A stretch of DNA of 64,000 nucleotides from Marivivens sp. (GTDB lineage: Bacteria > Pseudomonadota > Alphaproteobacteria > Rhodobacterales > Rhodobacteraceae): assembly GCA_024642115.1 (NCBI GenBank), contig JAHEBU010000002.1:248001-312000 (forward strand), in the 5' to 3' direction. Positions 36,727 to 47,636 of this stretch are shown here, in pieces. Under the pieces are notes generated by a model. That model was given only the letters and a program-made list of their open reading frames with translations. It had not been told where the DNA came from and ran no database searches. The translations under genes were made by a program, and so were the position numbers. Within the stretch, counting starts at the first letter, position 1. Every line of letters starts with the position of its first letter.

Positions 36727-38268
36727 TCAGTTCGCAGCGACTTGGGTCGCGGCGGTATAGTCTGCAATGCTTGCGTCAACCTGCTGCACCAGCGCGCCGA
36801 CACTTGGCCCGATGATGTCGGTGACCAGCGACGGATAGACACCCAGCAGGATCGTCATGGCGACCAGCGGGGCAAAGATCAACCGCTCGCGCCGGTCCAT
36901 ATCTGTGATCGACCGCAGGCTTTCCTTGATCAGGTCACCCATGACGACGCGGCGATACAGCCACAGCGCATAGGCCGCCGACAGGATCACCCCCGACGTG
37001 GCCACGGCGGCGACCCAGGTGTTGACCTGGAAAATGCCCATCAACGTCAGGAATTCCCCCACGAACCCGGACGTGCCCGGCAGACCCACGTTGGCCATCG
37101 TGAAGAACATAAAGATCATCGCATAGGCCGGCATCCGGTTTACCAGACCGCCATAGGCGTCGATTTCGCGCGTGTGCATCCGGTCATAGATCACGCCGAC
37201 ACACAGGAACAATGCGCCCGACACGAACCCGTGGCTGAGCATCTGGAAAATGGCCCCGTCGATCCCCTGCTGGTTCACCGCGAAAATGCCCATCGTGACA
37301 TAACCCATGTGGGCGACCGACGAATAGGCGATCAGCTTTTTCATGTCCTGCTGCACAAGAGCGACCAGCGACGTGTAGACGATGGCGATGGCCGACAGCC
37401 ACAGAACCAGCGGCCCCATCACCTCGGACCCCACAGGGAACATCGGCAGGCTGAACCGCAGGAACCCGTAACCGCCCATTTTCAGCAGGATCGCCGCCAG
37501 CACGACCGACCCCGCCGTAGGGGCCTGAACGTGCGCATCGGGCAGCCAGGTGTGGACGGGCCACATCGGCATCTTGACCGCAAAGGACGCAAAGAACGCC
37601 AGCCATAGCAGCGTCTGCATACCGCCGCGGAAATGGAAGCCCAGCAGATTGAAGTCCTGATAGGGGAACTGGAATGTCATCAGGGTCGGGATGTCCGTGG
37701 TCCCGGCCATGCTGAACATGGCGACCATGGCCACCAGCATCAGCACCGACCCGAGGAAGGTATAGAGGAAGAACTTGAACGACGCATAGATGCGGTCCTT
37801 GCCCCCCCAGATGCCGATGATCAGGAACATCGGGATCAACCCGGCCTCGAAGAACAGGTAGAACAGGACCAGATCCAGCGCCATGAACACGCCCAGCATC
37901 AGCGTTTCGAGCACCAGAAACGCAATCATGTATTCCTTGACGCGGGTATCCACGGTCCAGCAGGCCCCGATCACCAGCGGCATCAGGAACGTCGTCAGCA
38001 GGACGAACAGAACCGAAATCCCGTCAACCCCCAGCTTGTAATTCAGACCCAGCAACCACGGGCGGCTTTCAACCATCTGAAACCCGGTGTTGGCCGGATC
38101 GAACCCGAACAGGATGAAAAGCGAGACCAAGAACGTGGCGACCGTGGCGGCCAGCGCCACCCGCTTGGCGTTCTTTTTCGCAGCCTCGTCATTGCCCCGC
38201 AGGAACAGCGCCAGAATGGCCGCAGCCAGCAGCGGAATAAAGGTCGTGATGCTCAGCAGGTTGTCCAT
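36727..38268 (-). CDS. nuoM: NADH-quinone oxidoreductase subunit M
   Basis: 513 residues from ATG 38268, which overlaps the nuoL stop (TGATG). It is an antiporter-like proton-pumping subunit. [20 protein letters not shown] and [18 protein letters not shown] are strongly conserved. The frame continues upstream into nuoL but the homology begins at [13 protein letters not shown]. Confidence 0.96.
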   Translation of the reverse strand: MDNLLSITTFIPLLAAAILALFLRGNDEAAKKNAKRVALAATVATFLVSLFILFGFDPANTGFQMVESRPWLLGLNYKLGVDGISVLFVLLTTFLMPLVIGACWTVDTRVKEYMIAFLVLETLMLGVFMALDLVLFYLFFEAGLIPMFLIIGIWGGKDRIYASFKFFLYTFLGSVLMLVAMVAMFSMAGTTDIPTLMTFQFPYQDFNLLGFHFRGGMQTLLWLAFFASFAVKMPMWPVHTWLPDAHVQAPTAGSVVLAAILLKMGGYGFLRFSLPMFPVGSEVMGPLVLWLSAIAIVYTSLVALVQQDMKKLIAYSSVAHMGYVTMGIFAVNQQGIDGAIFQMLSHGFVSGALFLCVGVIYDRMHTREIDAYGGLVNRMPAYAMIFMFFTMANVGLPGTSGFVGEFLTLMGIFQVNTWVAAVATSGVILSAAYALWLYRRVVMGDLIKESLRSITDMDRRERLIFAPLVAMTILLGVYPSLVTDIIGPSVGALVQQVDASIADYTAATQVAAN

Positions 38269-40415
38269 CAGTGGGCTCCCCCGAACAGCGTGATGCCGGT
38301 CAGGATAACGGCGATGCCCAGCACCATGGCAAAGGCATAGTGGAACACATAGCCCGACTGCGCCCGCCCCGCGAGGCGGGTAAAGAACGGCACGATGCCC
38401 AACGCGAGCCCGTTGATCCCCCCGTCGATCACCGCGACATCCCCCTGTTTCCACAAAAAGCGGCCGACCGACTTGGCCGGTTCGACGAACAGGAAGTTAT
38501 AGATCTCATCAAAGTACCATTTGTTGAGCAGGAAGTTGTAAAGCGGACGCTGGTTGGCCGCCAGTTTGGCGGGCAGGTCCGGGCGGCGGATATACATCTG
38601 GAACGCCAGAAGAAAGCCCAGCAGCATCGCGATGAACGGGCTCACCTTGACCCAGGCGGGCGAATGGTGGGCGTCGTCCAGCACATGGTTGTCCGGCCCC
38701 ATGAAGATCGCGCCCTTGGGGGCTACGGCAGGACTGTCGGCGGATGCTGCGGCCTCGGCGGCAACGGGCGCTGCCTCGGCGGTCGAGGCTCCTGCGTCCG
38801 CAGGAGCGGCGGCGGAATGATCGGCAGCGGGCGCCGCCTCGGTCGTGGCGGCGTGATCGGCAGCAGCCCCTTCGGCAGCGGCCTCGTGTGCCTCCATCCC
38901 AAAGAACGCTGCCATCTTCTCATGCTCGCCGAAGAACGAATTGTACCAGACCATGCCAGAGAACACCGCGCCCAAGGCCAGAACACCCAAGGGCACCAGC
39001 ATGACCATCGGGCTTTCATGCGCATGTTCGTGGGTGTGGTGGTTGCCCTTTTCCGGGCCATAGAACGTCATGAACATCAACCGCCAGCTGTAGAAACTGG
39101 TCATGGCGGCGGCAATGACCAACGCCCAGAACGCATATCCCGACCCGCCCGCATAGGCGGATTCGATGATGGCGTCCTTGGACAGGAACCCGGCAAAGCC
39201 GATCTCGGTCAGGGGCAAGCCGACGCCGGTGATGGCCAGCGTGCCGATCATCATCGCCCAGAACGTATAGGGGATCTTTTTGCGCAGGCCGCCATAGTTG
39301 CGCATGTCCTGTTCGTGGTGCATCGCGTGGATGACAGACCCGGCCCCAAGAAACAGCATCGCCTTGAAAAAGGCGTGGGTCAGCAGGTGGAACATGGCCG
39401 CGCCATAGACGCCCGACCCGGCGGCCACGAACATATAGCCCAGTTGGCTACAGGTCGAATAGGCGATCACCCGCTTGATGTCGTTTTGCACCAGACCCAC
39501 GGTCGCCGCAAAGAACGCGGTCGAGGCACCGATCCAGACGATCATTGCCTTGGCCTCGGGCGCATATTCGAACAGCGGCGACATCCGGCAGACAAGGAAC
39601 ACACCTGCGGTCACCATGGTCGCGGCGTGGATCAGGGCGGACACAGGGGTCGGCCCCTCCATCGCGTCGGGCAGCCAGGTGTGCAGGAACAGTTGCGCCG
39701 ATTTGCCCATCGCCCCGATGAACAGCAGCACGCCGATCAGGTTGGCCGCATTCCACGACTGCCAAAGAAAGGTAAGGTTCGTCTCGGCCAGCTTCGGTGC
39801 TGCGGCGAACACATCGTCCATCTTGATGCTGTCGACGAGGAAAAACAGACCAAAGATGCCCAAGGCAAATCCGAAATCGCCGACCCGGTTGACGACAAAG
39901 GCCTTGATCGCGGCGGCATTTGCGCTGGGTTTCTTGTAATAGAACCCGATCAACAGATAGGACGCGACCCCCACCCCTTCCCAGCCAAAGAACATCTGGA
40001 CAAGGTTGTCGGCCGTCACCAGCATCAGCATGGCAAAGGTAAAGAACGACAGGTAGGCGAAAAACCGGGCCTTGTAGGCCACCCCTTCGCCGAAATTGTC
40101 GTCATGGGCCATGTAGCCGAACGAATAGAGATGAACGAGCGACGACACCGTCGTCACCACGATCAGCATGATCGCCGTCAGCCGGTCCAGCCGAATGCCC
40201 CAGCTTGTGTCCAGCGCGCCGGACTGAATCCAGCGCAAAATCTCGATATGCTGGGTTTCGCCGTTAAAGGTCAGAAAGACGATCCACGACAGGAACGCCG
40301 CCAGAAACAGCAGGCCCGTGGTGATCCACTGCGCCGCCTGCTCGCCCATGATCTTCCAGCCGAAACCGCCGACAAGGGCCCCGATGAGGGGGGCGAAAAG
40401 GATGATCGTCAGCAT
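38268..40415 (-). CDS. nuoL: NADH-quinone oxidoreductase subunit L
   Basis: 715 residues, the largest antiporter-like subunit, with the long lateral helix at its C-terminus. [21 protein letters not shown] and [16 protein letters not shown] are conserved. Between the last core helices and the lateral helix (about 503-575) lies an Ala/His/Asp-rich low-complexity insert ([18 protein letters not shown]...) that is not part of typical NuoL. Confidence 0.96.
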   Translation of the reverse strand: MLTIILFAPLIGALVGGFGWKIMGEQAAQWITTGLLFLAAFLSWIVFLTFNGETQHIEILRWIQSGALDTSWGIRLDRLTAIMLIVVTTVSSLVHLYSFGYMAHDDNFGEGVAYKARFFAYLSFFTFAMLMLVTADNLVQMFFGWEGVGVASYLLIGFYYKKPSANAAAIKAFVVNRVGDFGFALGIFGLFFLVDSIKMDDVFAAAPKLAETNLTFLWQSWNAANLIGVLLFIGAMGKSAQLFLHTWLPDAMEGPTPVSALIHAATMVTAGVFLVCRMSPLFEYAPEAKAMIVWIGASTAFFAATVGLVQNDIKRVIAYSTCSQLGYMFVAAGSGVYGAAMFHLLTHAFFKAMLFLGAGSVIHAMHHEQDMRNYGGLRKKIPYTFWAMMIGTLAITGVGLPLTEIGFAGFLSKDAIIESAYAGGSGYAFWALVIAAAMTSFYSWRLMFMTFYGPEKGNHHTHEHAHESPMVMLVPLGVLALGAVFSGMVWYNSFFGEHEKMAAFFGMEAHEAAAEGAAADHAATTEAAPAADHSAAAPADAGASTAEAAPVAAEAAASADSPAVAPKGAIFMGPDNHVLDDAHHSPAWVKVSPFIAMLLGFLLAFQMYIRRPDLPAKLAANQRPLYNFLLNKWYFDEIYNFLFVEPAKSVGRFLWKQGDVAVIDGGINGLALGIVPFFTRLAGRAQSGYVFHYAFAMVLGIAVILTGITLFGGAH

Positions 40416-40419
40416 ATGA

Positions 40420-40725
40420 TTAGCCCTTCATCACGTTGACGTCTTCAACGTCGATGGTGCCGCGGTTGCGGAAGAAACAGACAAGGATGGCCAGACCGAT
40501 GGCTGCCTCGGCGGCGGCGACGGTCAAGACGAACAGGGTAAACACCTGCCCCACCAGATCGCCGAGGTAAGATGAGAAAGCGACAAAGTTTATGTTCACC
40601 GCGAGCAGCATCAATTCGATGCTCATCAGCAGGATGATGATGTTCTTGCGGTTCAGGAACAGTCCGAAGATGCCGATCACGAACAGGGCCGCAGCCACCG
40701 TGAGGTAATGTTCAAGTCCGATCAT
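40420..40725 (-). CDS. nuoK: NADH-quinone oxidoreductase subunit K
   Basis: 101 residues from ATG 40725 ([17 protein letters not shown]). Three transmembrane helices with the two buried glutamates ([10 protein letters not shown] and [12 protein letters not shown]) that form part of the proton path. A longer frame to 40764 would start inside a palindrome and lacks conservation. Confidence 0.96.
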   Translation of the reverse strand: MIGLEHYLTVAAALFVIGIFGLFLNRKNIIILLMSIELMLLAVNINFVAFSSYLGDLVGQVFTLFVLTVAAAEAAIGLAILVCFFRNRGTIDVEDVNVMKG

Positions 40726-40751
40726 CAGATCGCTCCTTTTATTCCTGGTGC

Positions 40752-40796
40752 CCGGAAAATGCACATTTTCCGGTCCGATTTCTGTGCAGAAATCGG
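40752..40796. repeat. Two adjacent perfect 22-bp palindromes between nuoJ and nuoK
   Basis: Palindrome 1 (40752-40773) has half-site CCGGAAAATGC; palindrome 2 (40775-40796) has half-site CCGATTTCTGT before the mirrored half. One base separates them. Both fall in the 73-bp gap between nuoJ and nuoK, the only such gap in this end of the operon. In mRNA they would form two consecutive hairpins. Confidence 0.85.
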
Positions 40797-40798
40797 CA

Positions 40799-41404
40799 TC
40801 ACAACCCCTGCCCCGGTTTCACGTCCTTCAACTCCATCGCCTTGGCCGGATCGCGATACATCTGGGCAAGGATATTCTGCCGCTTGATATCCACCCGGTG
40901 GCGCAGGGTCAGGACGATCGCGCCGATCATGGCGACCAGCAGGATCAGGCCCGCCAACTGGAACAACATGATATACTTGTCATAAATCAGCTGACCCAAG
41001 GCGGCGGTGTTTTGCAGATCGCCCGTGGGTGCGGCCAGCCGCGTGGCATAGCCGTCCGAATAGCCCCAGACGCCCAGGGCCATGCCCAGTTGCATCAGCA
41101 GGATCACCCCGATCAGCAGGGCCAGCGGCATGTAGCGCGACATCTCGGCCTTAAGCTCGGCAAAGTCCACGTCCAGCATCATGACGACAAACAGGAACAG
41201 GACCGCGACCGCGCCCACATAGACGATCATCAGCAACATGGCGACGAATTCGGCCCCCAGCATGACGAACAACCCCGCAGAGGACAGGAAGGCCAGGATC
41301 AGCCACAGCACCGAATGGACCGGGTTGCGGGACAAGACGGTCATCAGCCCGCCCATGATCGTGGACACCGCAAAGGCGTAAAAGGTAAAGATGGCGACGG
41401 TCAT
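40799..41404 (-). CDS. nuoJ: NADH-quinone oxidoreductase subunit J
   Basis: 201 residues from ATG 41404, overlapping the upstream gene by ATGA. Five hydrophobic segments; the third, around [20 protein letters not shown], carries the pi-bulge region that gates proton transfer. A longer open frame upstream belongs to the CMD gene's other frame. Confidence 0.95.
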   Translation of the reverse strand: MTVAIFTFYAFAVSTIMGGLMTVLSRNPVHSVLWLILAFLSSAGLFVMLGAEFVAMLLMIVYVGAVAVLFLFVVMMLDVDFAELKAEMSRYMPLALLIGVILLMQLGMALGVWGYSDGYATRLAAPTGDLQNTAALGQLIYDKYIMLFQLAGLILLVAMIGAIVLTLRHRVDIKRQNILAQMYRDPAKAMELKDVKPGQGL

Positions 41405-41799
41405 GCGTCGGCTCCCTTGTCCAGAACTTCGGTGGCGATTTCCATCGCCTTGGTCATGGCAGGCACGCCGCCGAACATGCCCATCTGGGCGATGGTTTCG
41501 GCGATCTCCTGCTTGGTGGCCCCCGCCTCGACCAGATGACGGACAGTCAGGCGGATCTGCGCCTCGGCCTGCGCACCCAACACGGTCAACCCGGCCAGCG
41601 TCAGCAGCAGGCGGGTCTTGGCATCCAGCCCCTCGGGGTTCAGACCCTTGCCAAAGAACTGTTCCATCAGGTCCTTGGGCATCGTCGGCCACAGGTTTTC
41701 AAACCCCTTGGGTGTGAAAGACTCCATCGCGGGCGACATCGCCTTGGCCCAGTCCTGACCCATCTTCATCATCGCTTCAAAAGGGTTGGGATCGGTCAT
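41401..41799 (-). CDS. Carboxymuconolactone decarboxylase (CMD) family protein
   Basis: 132-residue helical protein of the CMD family ([39 protein letters not shown]). It has no cysteine, so it is not an AhpD-like peroxidase, which needs CxxC. Encoded between nuoI and nuoJ, with 4-base overlaps on both sides, so it is translated with complex I. No role in complex I is established; it may be an assembly or metabolic accessory. Confidence 0.85.
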   Translation of the reverse strand: MTDPNPFEAMMKMGQDWAKAMSPAMESFTPKGFENLWPTMPKDLMEQFFGKGLNPEGLDAKTRLLLTLAGLTVLGAQAEAQIRLTVRHLVEAGATKQEIAETIAQMGMFGGVPAMTKAMEIATEVLDKGADA

Positions 41800-42290
41800 C
41801 TGTACGGCGCGTCGATTTCAAGGTTGCGGGCAATCTCGGCTTCCCAGCGGTCGCCGTTATCCAGCAACTTGGCCTTGTCGTAGTAAAGTTCCTCGCGGGT
41901 TTCGGCGCTGAATTCGAAATTCGGACCCTCGACGATGGCATCGACCGGGCAGGCTTCCTGGCAGAAACCGCAGTAGATGCATTTGGTCATGTCGATGTCA
42001 TAGCGGGTGGTCCGCCTGCTGCCGTCGTCGCGCGGCTCGGCGTCGATGGTGATGGCCTGCGCCGGGCAGATCGCCTCGCACAGCTTGCAGGCGATGCAGC
42101 GTTCCTCACCGTTCGGATATCGACGCAGGGCATGTTCGCCCCGGAACCGCGGCGACAGCGGGCCCTTTTCATGGGGATAGTTCAACGTGGCCTTGGGGGC
42201 GAAAAAGTATTTCATCCCCAGTTTGAACCCGGCAAAGAAATCCGACAGTAGGAAATACTTGGCCGCGCGGGTGTAATCCATCTGCGTCAT
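41796..42290 (-). CDS. nuoI: NADH-quinone oxidoreductase subunit I
   Basis: 164 residues from ATG 42290 ([17 protein letters not shown]). Two [4Fe-4S] clusters, N6a and N6b, are held by [12 protein letters not shown] and [12 protein letters not shown]. It connects the peripheral arm to the membrane arm. The start is one base past the nuoH stop. Confidence 0.96.
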   Translation of the reverse strand: MTQMDYTRAAKYFLLSDFFAGFKLGMKYFFAPKATLNYPHEKGPLSPRFRGEHALRRYPNGEERCIACKLCEAICPAQAITIDAEPRDDGSRRTTRYDIDMTKCIYCGFCQEACPVDAIVEGPNFEFSAETREELYYDKAKLLDNGDRWEAEIARNLEIDAPYR

Positions 42291-42291
42291 G

Positions 42292-43329
42292 TCACGCTCC
42301 GATCCAACGGGCCCAGAAGCCGCCAAAAACTTCGAATTTCGCAAGGAAGGCGATAAGCACGACCCAGCCCAGCGACATCGGCAGGAACACCTTCCAGCCG
42401 ATCCGCATCAACTGGTCGTAGCGGTAACGGGGGGTGATCGCCTTGACCATGGCGAACATGAAGAACGCCAGCGCCATCTTGAGCACCATCCACAGCACGC
42501 CGTCGGGCAAGCCCGGAATGGGCGACAGCCAGCCGCCAAAGAACAGGATCGAGATCAGGGCGCACATCAGCACGACCGCCATCAATTCACCGATCATGAA
42601 CAGCAGGAAAGGGGTGGACGAATATTCGACCTGATAGCCTGCAACCAGTTCCGATTCCGCCTCGGGCAGGTCGAACGGCGGACGGTTGGTTTCGGCCAAG
42701 GCGCTGATGAAGAACAGGAAAACCATCGGGAAATGCGGCAGCCAGTACCAGCCCAGAAACCCGTATCCGGTATCCTGCGCGCCCACGATATCGCCAAAGT
42801 TCATCGACCCGGTCGAGATGATGACGCCGATGATGATCAGGCCCAGCGACACCTCATACGAAATCATCTGGGCGGCAGACCGCAGCGACCCAAGGAACGG
42901 GTATTTCGAATTCGACGCCCAGCCGCCCATGATGACGCCATAAACCTCGAGCGAGGAAACCGCGAACACATACAGGATGGCCACGTTGATGTCCGACAGG
43001 ACCCAGCCGTCGTTGAACGGAATGACTGCCCAGGCGATGACCGCCAGCACAAACGAAATCATCGGAGCAAGGAAGAACACCGCCCGGTCGGCCCCCGCAG
43101 GAACGACGATTTCCTTGACGATATACTTCAGAAAGTCGGCGAACGACTGCATCAGCCCGAACACGCCCACCACGTTCGGTCCCCGGCGCATCTGCACCGC
43201 GGCCCAGACCTTGCGGTCGGCATACATCAGGAACGCCAGCGCCAGCAGCAGCGGGATCAGCACCAAAAGGCACTGGCCCAGGATCAGCAGAATGATCCCC
43301 GTGTTGGTCTGGGTGAAAAATTGGATCAT
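42292..43329 (-). CDS. nuoH: NADH-quinone oxidoreductase subunit H
   Basis: 345 residues, eight transmembrane helices, forming the quinone-binding channel with NuoB and Nuo[12 protein letters not shown]-like ([15 protein letters not shown]), [20 protein letters not shown]-type ([19 protein letters not shown]) and the loop acidic residues are conserved. Normal length. Confidence 0.96.
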   Translation of the reverse strand: MIQFFTQTNTGIILLILGQCLLVLIPLLLALAFLMYADRKVWAAVQMRRGPNVVGVFGLMQSFADFLKYIVKEIVVPAGADRAVFFLAPMISFVLAVIAWAVIPFNDGWVLSDINVAILYVFAVSSLEVYGVIMGGWASNSKYPFLGSLRSAAQMISYEVSLGLIIIGVIISTGSMNFGDIVGAQDTGYGFLGWYWLPHFPMVFLFFISALAETNRPPFDLPEAESELVAGYQVEYSSTPFLLFMIGELMAVVLMCALISILFFGGWLSPIPGLPDGVLWMVLKMALAFFMFAMVKAITPRYRYDQLMRIGWKVFLPMSLGWVVLIAFLAKFEVFGGFWARWIGA

Positions 43330-43354
43330 GGTCGTTCCCTCACACCGCTGGCCC

Positions 43355-43747
43355 TTATACCGTTGGGATATGTGACGCGCCGCAATCTGCGACCGTCACT
43401 TCGGCGTCTATTGTTCGCGAGCCCCGCGGAAGGGCTGGCGAGATGGTGTAAACAGCATCCGCGCGCCAGATTCCAGCCTCTTTGGTGACTGTGGTGCGCA
43501 CATGTCGCGCAAAACCATAGCCCCGGATCAGCGTGTACTGTGCGGCGGCACATTCGGCATACTTCGTCACGTCGTCGTCACCCCGCGCCCCGGTCATGGC
43601 GACACGAAACCGGACCAGATCGCCATCCAGCAGGTCGGTCTGCACCCCCTGATAGGCCGGGGCAAAAGCGGCCTGCGTCGCCACCTCGGGCTCCGCACAT
43701 CCGGCGACCCACAAGGTCGGCATCAGCGCAAGGGCGGCGAACCGCAT
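43355..43747 (-). CDS. Hypothetical lipoprotein in nuo cluster (between nuoG and nuoH)
   Basis: 130 residues from ATG 43747; lipobox VAGC with C17. The remainder is unremarkable: two cysteines (AECAAA and VADCGAS), and a Trp (GIWRADAVY). The pattern of A-x-x-C, an RGYGFAR segment and a later Trp echoes the lipoprotein at 46422-46751, suggesting distant relation. It starts 5 bp after nuoG. Likely an outer- or inner-membrane-tethered periplasmic protein of unknown role. Confidence 0.7.
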   Translation of the reverse strand: MRFAALALMPTLWVAGCAEPEVATQAAFAPAYQGVQTDLLDGDLVRFRVAMTGARGDDDVTKYAECAAAQYTLIRGYGFARHVRTTVTKEAGIWRADAVYTISPALPRGSRTIDAEVTVADCGASHIPTV

Positions 43748-43751
43748 CGCC

Positions 43752-45773
43752 TTACTCCGCCTCGATCCGCGTTTGCGACCGCACCTTGGCCGCCGCACTC
43801 AGCTCTGCCATCAGCGCGCTGGCCCGCGCAATCGGGTTGGTCAGGTAGAAATCGGGGACTGCGGGGCGGAACGTGGCGGTCCCCAGTTTGCCAGCGTTCA
43901 GCGGCTGCACCTGGTTCACCGGCACCTGGTCGATCTGAGCCAGATGCGGCACGGCGCGGATCATCGCCGTGCGCAACTGCGCCAGACTGTCATAGGGCAG
44001 CACCTGACCCACTTCGGCACTCAGCGCACGCAGGATGGCCCAGTTTTCCTTGGCCTCGCCGGGGGCGAACCCGGCCCGCATCGCCAGCTGCGGGCGACCT
44101 TCGGTGTTCACGAACAGCCCGTTTTCTTCGGTATAAGCGGCGGCGGGCAGGATGATGTCGGCGCGGTGCGCGCCTCGATCACCGTGCGAGCCCTGATAGA
44201 TCACGACCGGCCCGGCGGCGATATCGACCTCGTCCGCACCCAGATTATAGACCACTTCGGCCCCGTCCAGCGCAGCGCTCAGCCCGCCCGTCGTCACTGC
44301 GCCCACATCCATTGCGCCAACACGGGACGCGGCGGTGTGCAGGATCAGCACCTTGGAGTTCGAATTTTCCGCCAGCTTGAACGCATGGGCCAGAACAGCC
44401 TCGCCATCGGCCTCGGCAATCGCGCCCTGCCCGACGATGACCAGCGTGGGCTTGGCCTTGGTCTCGTCACTGATGGTCTGGCCAGACAGCTTTTCCAGTG
44501 CGGCGCGGTCAGTGCCGACATGGGCATACTCATAGGTCAGATCGACCGCCTCGCCGACCAGCCCGATCTGCGCGCCCCGTGACCATGCCTTGCGGATGCG
44601 GGCATTCAGGACAGGAGATTCGGTGCGCGGGTTGATCCCGATCAACTGGATCATCTGGGCGGTGTCGATGTCGGCGATGGTCGCGGTGCCGACATAGGCC
44701 CCGCGGTTGCCCGCGGGCAGCTTGGCCCCATCGGTGCGGCATTCCACATGTCCGCCCAGGCCCTCGATCAGGTTTTTCAGGGCAAAGGCCGCCTCGACCG
44801 GGGCCAGATCACCCACCACACCGGCGATTTTCTTGCCCGTCATGGCGGCAGCGGCAGCGGTCAGGGCTTCGGGCCAGCTTGCCTTGCGCAGCTTGCCGTT
44901 CTCGCGGATGTACGGCGTGTCCAGCCGCTGGCGACGCAGACCGTCCCAGACAAATCGGGACTTGTCCGAAATCCATTCCTCGTTCACGCCGTCATGGTTG
45001 CGCGGCAAGAACCGCATGACTTCGCGGCCTTTGGTATCCACGCGGATATTGGCCCCAAGGGCATCCATCACGTCGATGGATTCGGTCTTGGTCAGTTCCC
45101 ACGGACGAGCGGTAAAGGCGTAGGGCTTGGACACCAGCGCACCCACCGGACACAGGTCGATGATATTGCCCTGCAAATTCGAATCGAGCGTCTGGTTGAG
45201 ATAGCTGGTGATCTCGGCATCTTCGCCGCGTCCGGTCTGGCCCATCTGAGTGATCCCGGCGACTTCGGACGTAAAGCGGACGCAGCGGGTGCAGGAAATG
45301 CAGCGGGTCATGTGGGTTTCGACCAGCGGACCAAGGTTCAGATCCTCGGACGCACGCTTGGGCTCGCGGTAACGGCTGAAATCGACGCCGTAAGCCATCG
45401 CCTGATCCTGAAGATCACACTCGCCGCCCTGATCGCAGATCGGGCAATCCAGCGGGTGGTTGATCAGCAGGAATTCCATCACGCCCTCGCGGGCCTTCTT
45501 GACCATCGGGCTGTTGGTCTTGACGACGGGGGGCTGGCCTTCGGGGCCGGGGCGCAGGTCCTTGACCTGCATGGCGCAAGAGGCAGCGGGTTTGGGCGGG
45601 CCGCCGACCACCTCGACCAGACACATGCGGCAGTTGCCCGCGATGGTCAGACGTTCGTGATAGCAAAAGCGGGGAACTTCGATACCGGCGACCTCGCAGG
45701 CCTGGATCAGGGTCATCGCGCCCGGAACCTCAACCTCTTTGCCGTCGATGATGATTTTCTTAAGATCAGACAT
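43752..45773 (-). CDS. nuoG: NADH-quinone oxidoreductase subunit G
   Basis: 673 residues. N-terminal [2Fe-2S] ligands (FCYHE, GNCRMC), the [4Fe-4S] N5 His/Cys ligand [19 protein letters not shown] and N4 [10 protein letters not shown] are followed by a molybdopterin-oxidoreductase-like domain that lacks cofactor motifs, as in other NuoG. The electron path from NADH runs through it. The 140-bp gap before it holds no gene. Confidence 0.96.
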   Translation of the reverse strand: MSDLKKIIIDGKEVEVPGAMTLIQACEVAGIEVPRFCYHERLTIAGNCRMCLVEVVGGPPKPAASCAMQVKDLRPGPEGQPPVVKTNSPMVKKAREGVMEFLLINHPLDCPICDQGGECDLQDQAMAYGVDFSRYREPKRASEDLNLGPLVETHMTRCISCTRCVRFTSEVAGITQMGQTGRGEDAEITSYLNQTLDSNLQGNIIDLCPVGALVSKPYAFTARPWELTKTESIDVMDALGANIRVDTKGREVMRFLPRNHDGVNEEWISDKSRFVWDGLRRQRLDTPYIRENGKLRKASWPEALTAAAAAMTGKKIAGVVGDLAPVEAAFALKNLIEGLGGHVECRTDGAKLPAGNRGAYVGTATIADIDTAQMIQLIGINPRTESPVLNARIRKAWSRGAQIGLVGEAVDLTYEYAHVGTDRAALEKLSGQTISDETKAKPTLVIVGQGAIAEADGEAVLAHAFKLAENSNSKVLILHTAASRVGAMDVGAVTTGGLSAALDGAEVVYNLGADEVDIAAGPVVIYQGSHGDRGAHRADIILPAAAYTEENGLFVNTEGRPQLAMRAGFAPGEAKENWAILRALSAEVGQVLPYDSLAQLRTAMIRAVPHLAQIDQVPVNQVQPLNAGKLGTATFRPAVPDFYLTNPIARASALMAELSAAAKVRSQTRIEAE

Positions 45774-45913
45774 TGGCCAGCCTCAAAACACCCTTGTCGT
45801 GATGATGCGGCACAGGCGGGCTGCAGCGCATCCGTTGGGGGGCGTTCTATCGCGGCTTGGCCGGTGATGCCAGCACGTTTCGGCAGTGCAGCACCGACAA
45901 AATCGTCAGGGGG

Positions 45914-46318
45914 TCAGCGGATCAGGCGTCCCAATGGGGTCCCGGCGGCAATCTGGGCGCGACCCACGGTGCAATAGCTGTCCGCATTGCCCGCCACTGT
46001 CCCAAGGTCGGCCAGGCGCTGACGGGCAATTCCCTCCAGCCGGGCCTTTTCGACCTTGTCATCGACATAGGCGTCGATTTCGGCACTGGTATAGCCCAGT
46101 CCCCGGGCATGGCTCTTCAGGTCGCCCAGGAAATTGTAACCGCGGATCAGGCGGACGGACAGGCTGTCGCACTTGTCGCCAATCTCGATGGCCATGCCGG
46201 CCGTGATCAGGCCCTCGCGGACATATTCCACATCCTTGAGCGGCGGGTTAGCGGCGGCGATACCAGCGGTCAGGACCAAAGTTGCTGCCAGCAAGGCGCG
46301 GGTGATGATCTGCTTCAT
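45914..46318 (-). CDS. DUF5333 family protein
   Basis: 134 residues from ATG 46318, with a Sec signal (residues 1-23, ending IAAA-N). The mature part starts PPLKDVEYVREGLITAGMAIEIGDKCDSLSVRLIRG-like and has two cysteines (DKCDSL, SYCTVG). DUF5333 is, from memory, found next to nuoG in Rhodobacterales only. Likely periplasmic. No known function. Confidence 0.8.
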   Translation of the reverse strand: MKQIITRALLAATLVLTAGIAAANPPLKDVEYVREGLITAGMAIEIGDKCDSLSVRLIRGYNFLGDLKSHARGLGYTSAEIDAYVDDKVEKARLEGIARQRLADLGTVAGNADSYCTVGRAQIAAGTPLGRLIR

Positions 46319-46421
46319 GATGCTCGGTCTCCTCGGAAGGCCGGTTGGGTCCGGCCCGGTCTCAGGAACACATCGGTTCAAAAGCACGGATATTCAATAT
46401 CAGCGGCAGGGATAGTCGATG

Positions 46422-46751
46422 TCAGAGCAGAGTTTCGCCCGACCGGCATCCGTTCACAAAGAACCAACTGCCGTCATTGTTGCGGTAGCCGCGGATCCGG
46501 GCAAACGCCAGACCGATCGCGGGGCAATAAAGGGCGGCAACAGCAGCAGCCTCGGCCCCTTGTGTCAGGTCAAAGCCGGAGCCGGGATCACGGACGACGG
46601 AAAAAGACTGGCCCTGCGGGCCTGGGGCGGCGGTGGGCAGAACCCTGTAGGATTTGCCCTCAACGGTGACCGGCACCGACACCGGCGCATAAAAGCTGCT
46701 ATCACAGGCAGACAGGATCAGCAGAATGGGCAAGGTGCAAAAAACATGCAT
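46422..46751 (-). CDS. Hypothetical lipoprotein in nuo cluster
   Basis: 109 residues. Short signal peptide with lipobox LSAC (C16). Central TVEGKSYRVLPTAAPG, then AEAAAVAALYCPAIGLAFARIRGY and a C-terminal DGSWFFVNGC, so two cysteines after the lipid anchor may pair. Similar endings (Trp, then Gly-x-Cys) occur in the lipoproteins at 48279 and 48810, suggesting one family. Unknown function. Confidence 0.7.
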   Translation of the reverse strand: MHVFCTLPILLILSACDSSFYAPVSVPVTVEGKSYRVLPTAAPGPQGQSFSVVRDPGSGFDLTQGAEAAAVAALYCPAIGLAFARIRGYRNNDGSWFFVNGCRSGETLL

Positions 46752-46817
46752 GGGACACCGGCATTTGCGGACAGTCGGCTCACTCTGACATCATTCGGCA
46801 GGCGTCGGTCAAGCAGA

Positions 46818-47057
46818 TCAGCGCCGCCTGTCCCGGCCCGGCGATACGCCCCGCCACGCCTTGCGGGCAAAGCCAAAGGACAGGACCAGACCGATGACCG
46901 CAAGGCCCGCACAAGCAACGCCCAGCGGCCAAAGCGCCCAATCGGGGATCGGATAGCCAAGCAGGAACGCCGTGCCAGCAGCGGCAGGGACGCCGCAGAA
47001 CAACAGGCTGGCCAGCGACGCAATCAGGCTCTTGAGCCCGTCCCAGACCAGATACAT
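46818..47057 (-). CDS. Small membrane protein
   Basis: 79 residues with two hydrophobic segments (about 12-33 and 41-63) and a basic tail (KAWRGVSPGRDRRR). It sits between two accessory genes, just 4 bp from the end of the DUF3291 gene, so it is in the same transcript. No recognisable family. Confidence 0.65.
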   Translation of the reverse strand: MYLVWDGLKSLIASLASLLFCGVPAAAGTAFLLGYPIPDWALWPLGVACAGLAVIGLVLSFGFARKAWRGVSPGRDRRR

Positions 47058-47061
47058 CCGC

Positions 47062-47547
47062 CTACTCCGCCGCCGTGGCCGTGCAGGCGTGGGTGCGGTA
47101 CAGGTGGGCGTCCTTCAGGTGCGACCAGCCAAAGGCGTGGTCGCTGGGGCCGTTGGCCTCCAGATGGGCCAGCCGCTCCAGCGCTTCGTCCAGCGTCGGG
47201 CGGTGGCCTTCGTCGATCCACCACAGTACGAAATGCATCTTGCCCAGCACCTCGAACCATTCGGCACGGCGTTCATAGAACTGGCGGTGGACAGTGTTCC
47301 AGACGAACTGTTCAAGCGTTTTGACATCTTCCCAGACGGTCAGATTGCTGATGAACTGGGGATCGCCCTCGATCTTGGCTTCGGTATTGCCAGAGCCGGG
47401 CTCGCCCGACCCTTCCATCATCCACACGAAACCGGGCATCCGTTTGCCCATGCCGTTCACCCGGTCCAGCGCGTTCATGAAATCGGCGACGCGGGGATCA
47501 TCGGTGGGGGCCAGCAAGCGGCCAATGTTCAGCTCGGCAAGATGCAT
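47062..47547 (-). CDS. DUF3291 family protein
   Basis: 161 residues from ATG 47547. The DUF3291 pattern is clear: MHLAELNIGRLLAPTDDPRV, MPGFVWMMEG, NLTVWEDVKTLEQFVWN, VLWWIDEGHRPTLDEALERL. The fold is related to antibiotic-biosynthesis monooxygenases. A longer open frame upstream (to 48000) is not coding. Embedded between nuoF and nuoG. Function unknown. Confidence 0.82.
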   Translation of the reverse strand: MHLAELNIGRLLAPTDDPRVADFMNALDRVNGMGKRMPGFVWMMEGSGEPGSGNTEAKIEGDPQFISNLTVWEDVKTLEQFVWNTVHRQFYERRAEWFEVLGKMHFVLWWIDEGHRPTLDEALERLAHLEANGPSDHAFGWSHLKDAHLYRTHACTATAAE

Positions 47548-47557
47548 CGCAGTCTCC

Positions 47558-47588
47558 GTAAGGGAGGGTGGGTCAAGACCCACCTTAC
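47558..47588. repeat. Palindromic intergenic repeat, family A copy 5
   Basis: GTAAGG, a short bulge, then GGTGGGTC/GACCCACC and TTAC form an inverted repeat related to the 20.3-kb copies. It lies between DUF3291 and MAPEG genes inside the nuo operon, so it is present in that mRNA as a stem-loop. Confidence 0.6.
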
Positions 47589-47636
47589 AGGATTCGCCCC
47601 CGGCGTCAGCCCTGGTCTTGCCCTGGGAAAAGTGGG

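Noticed and set aside
38271-40439. 722-codon plus-strand open frame antisense to nuoL
   Set aside because: Composition is Arg/His/Gln/Gly-rich without any domain, as expected from the complement of a GC-rich gene; nuoL on the other strand is unmistakable.
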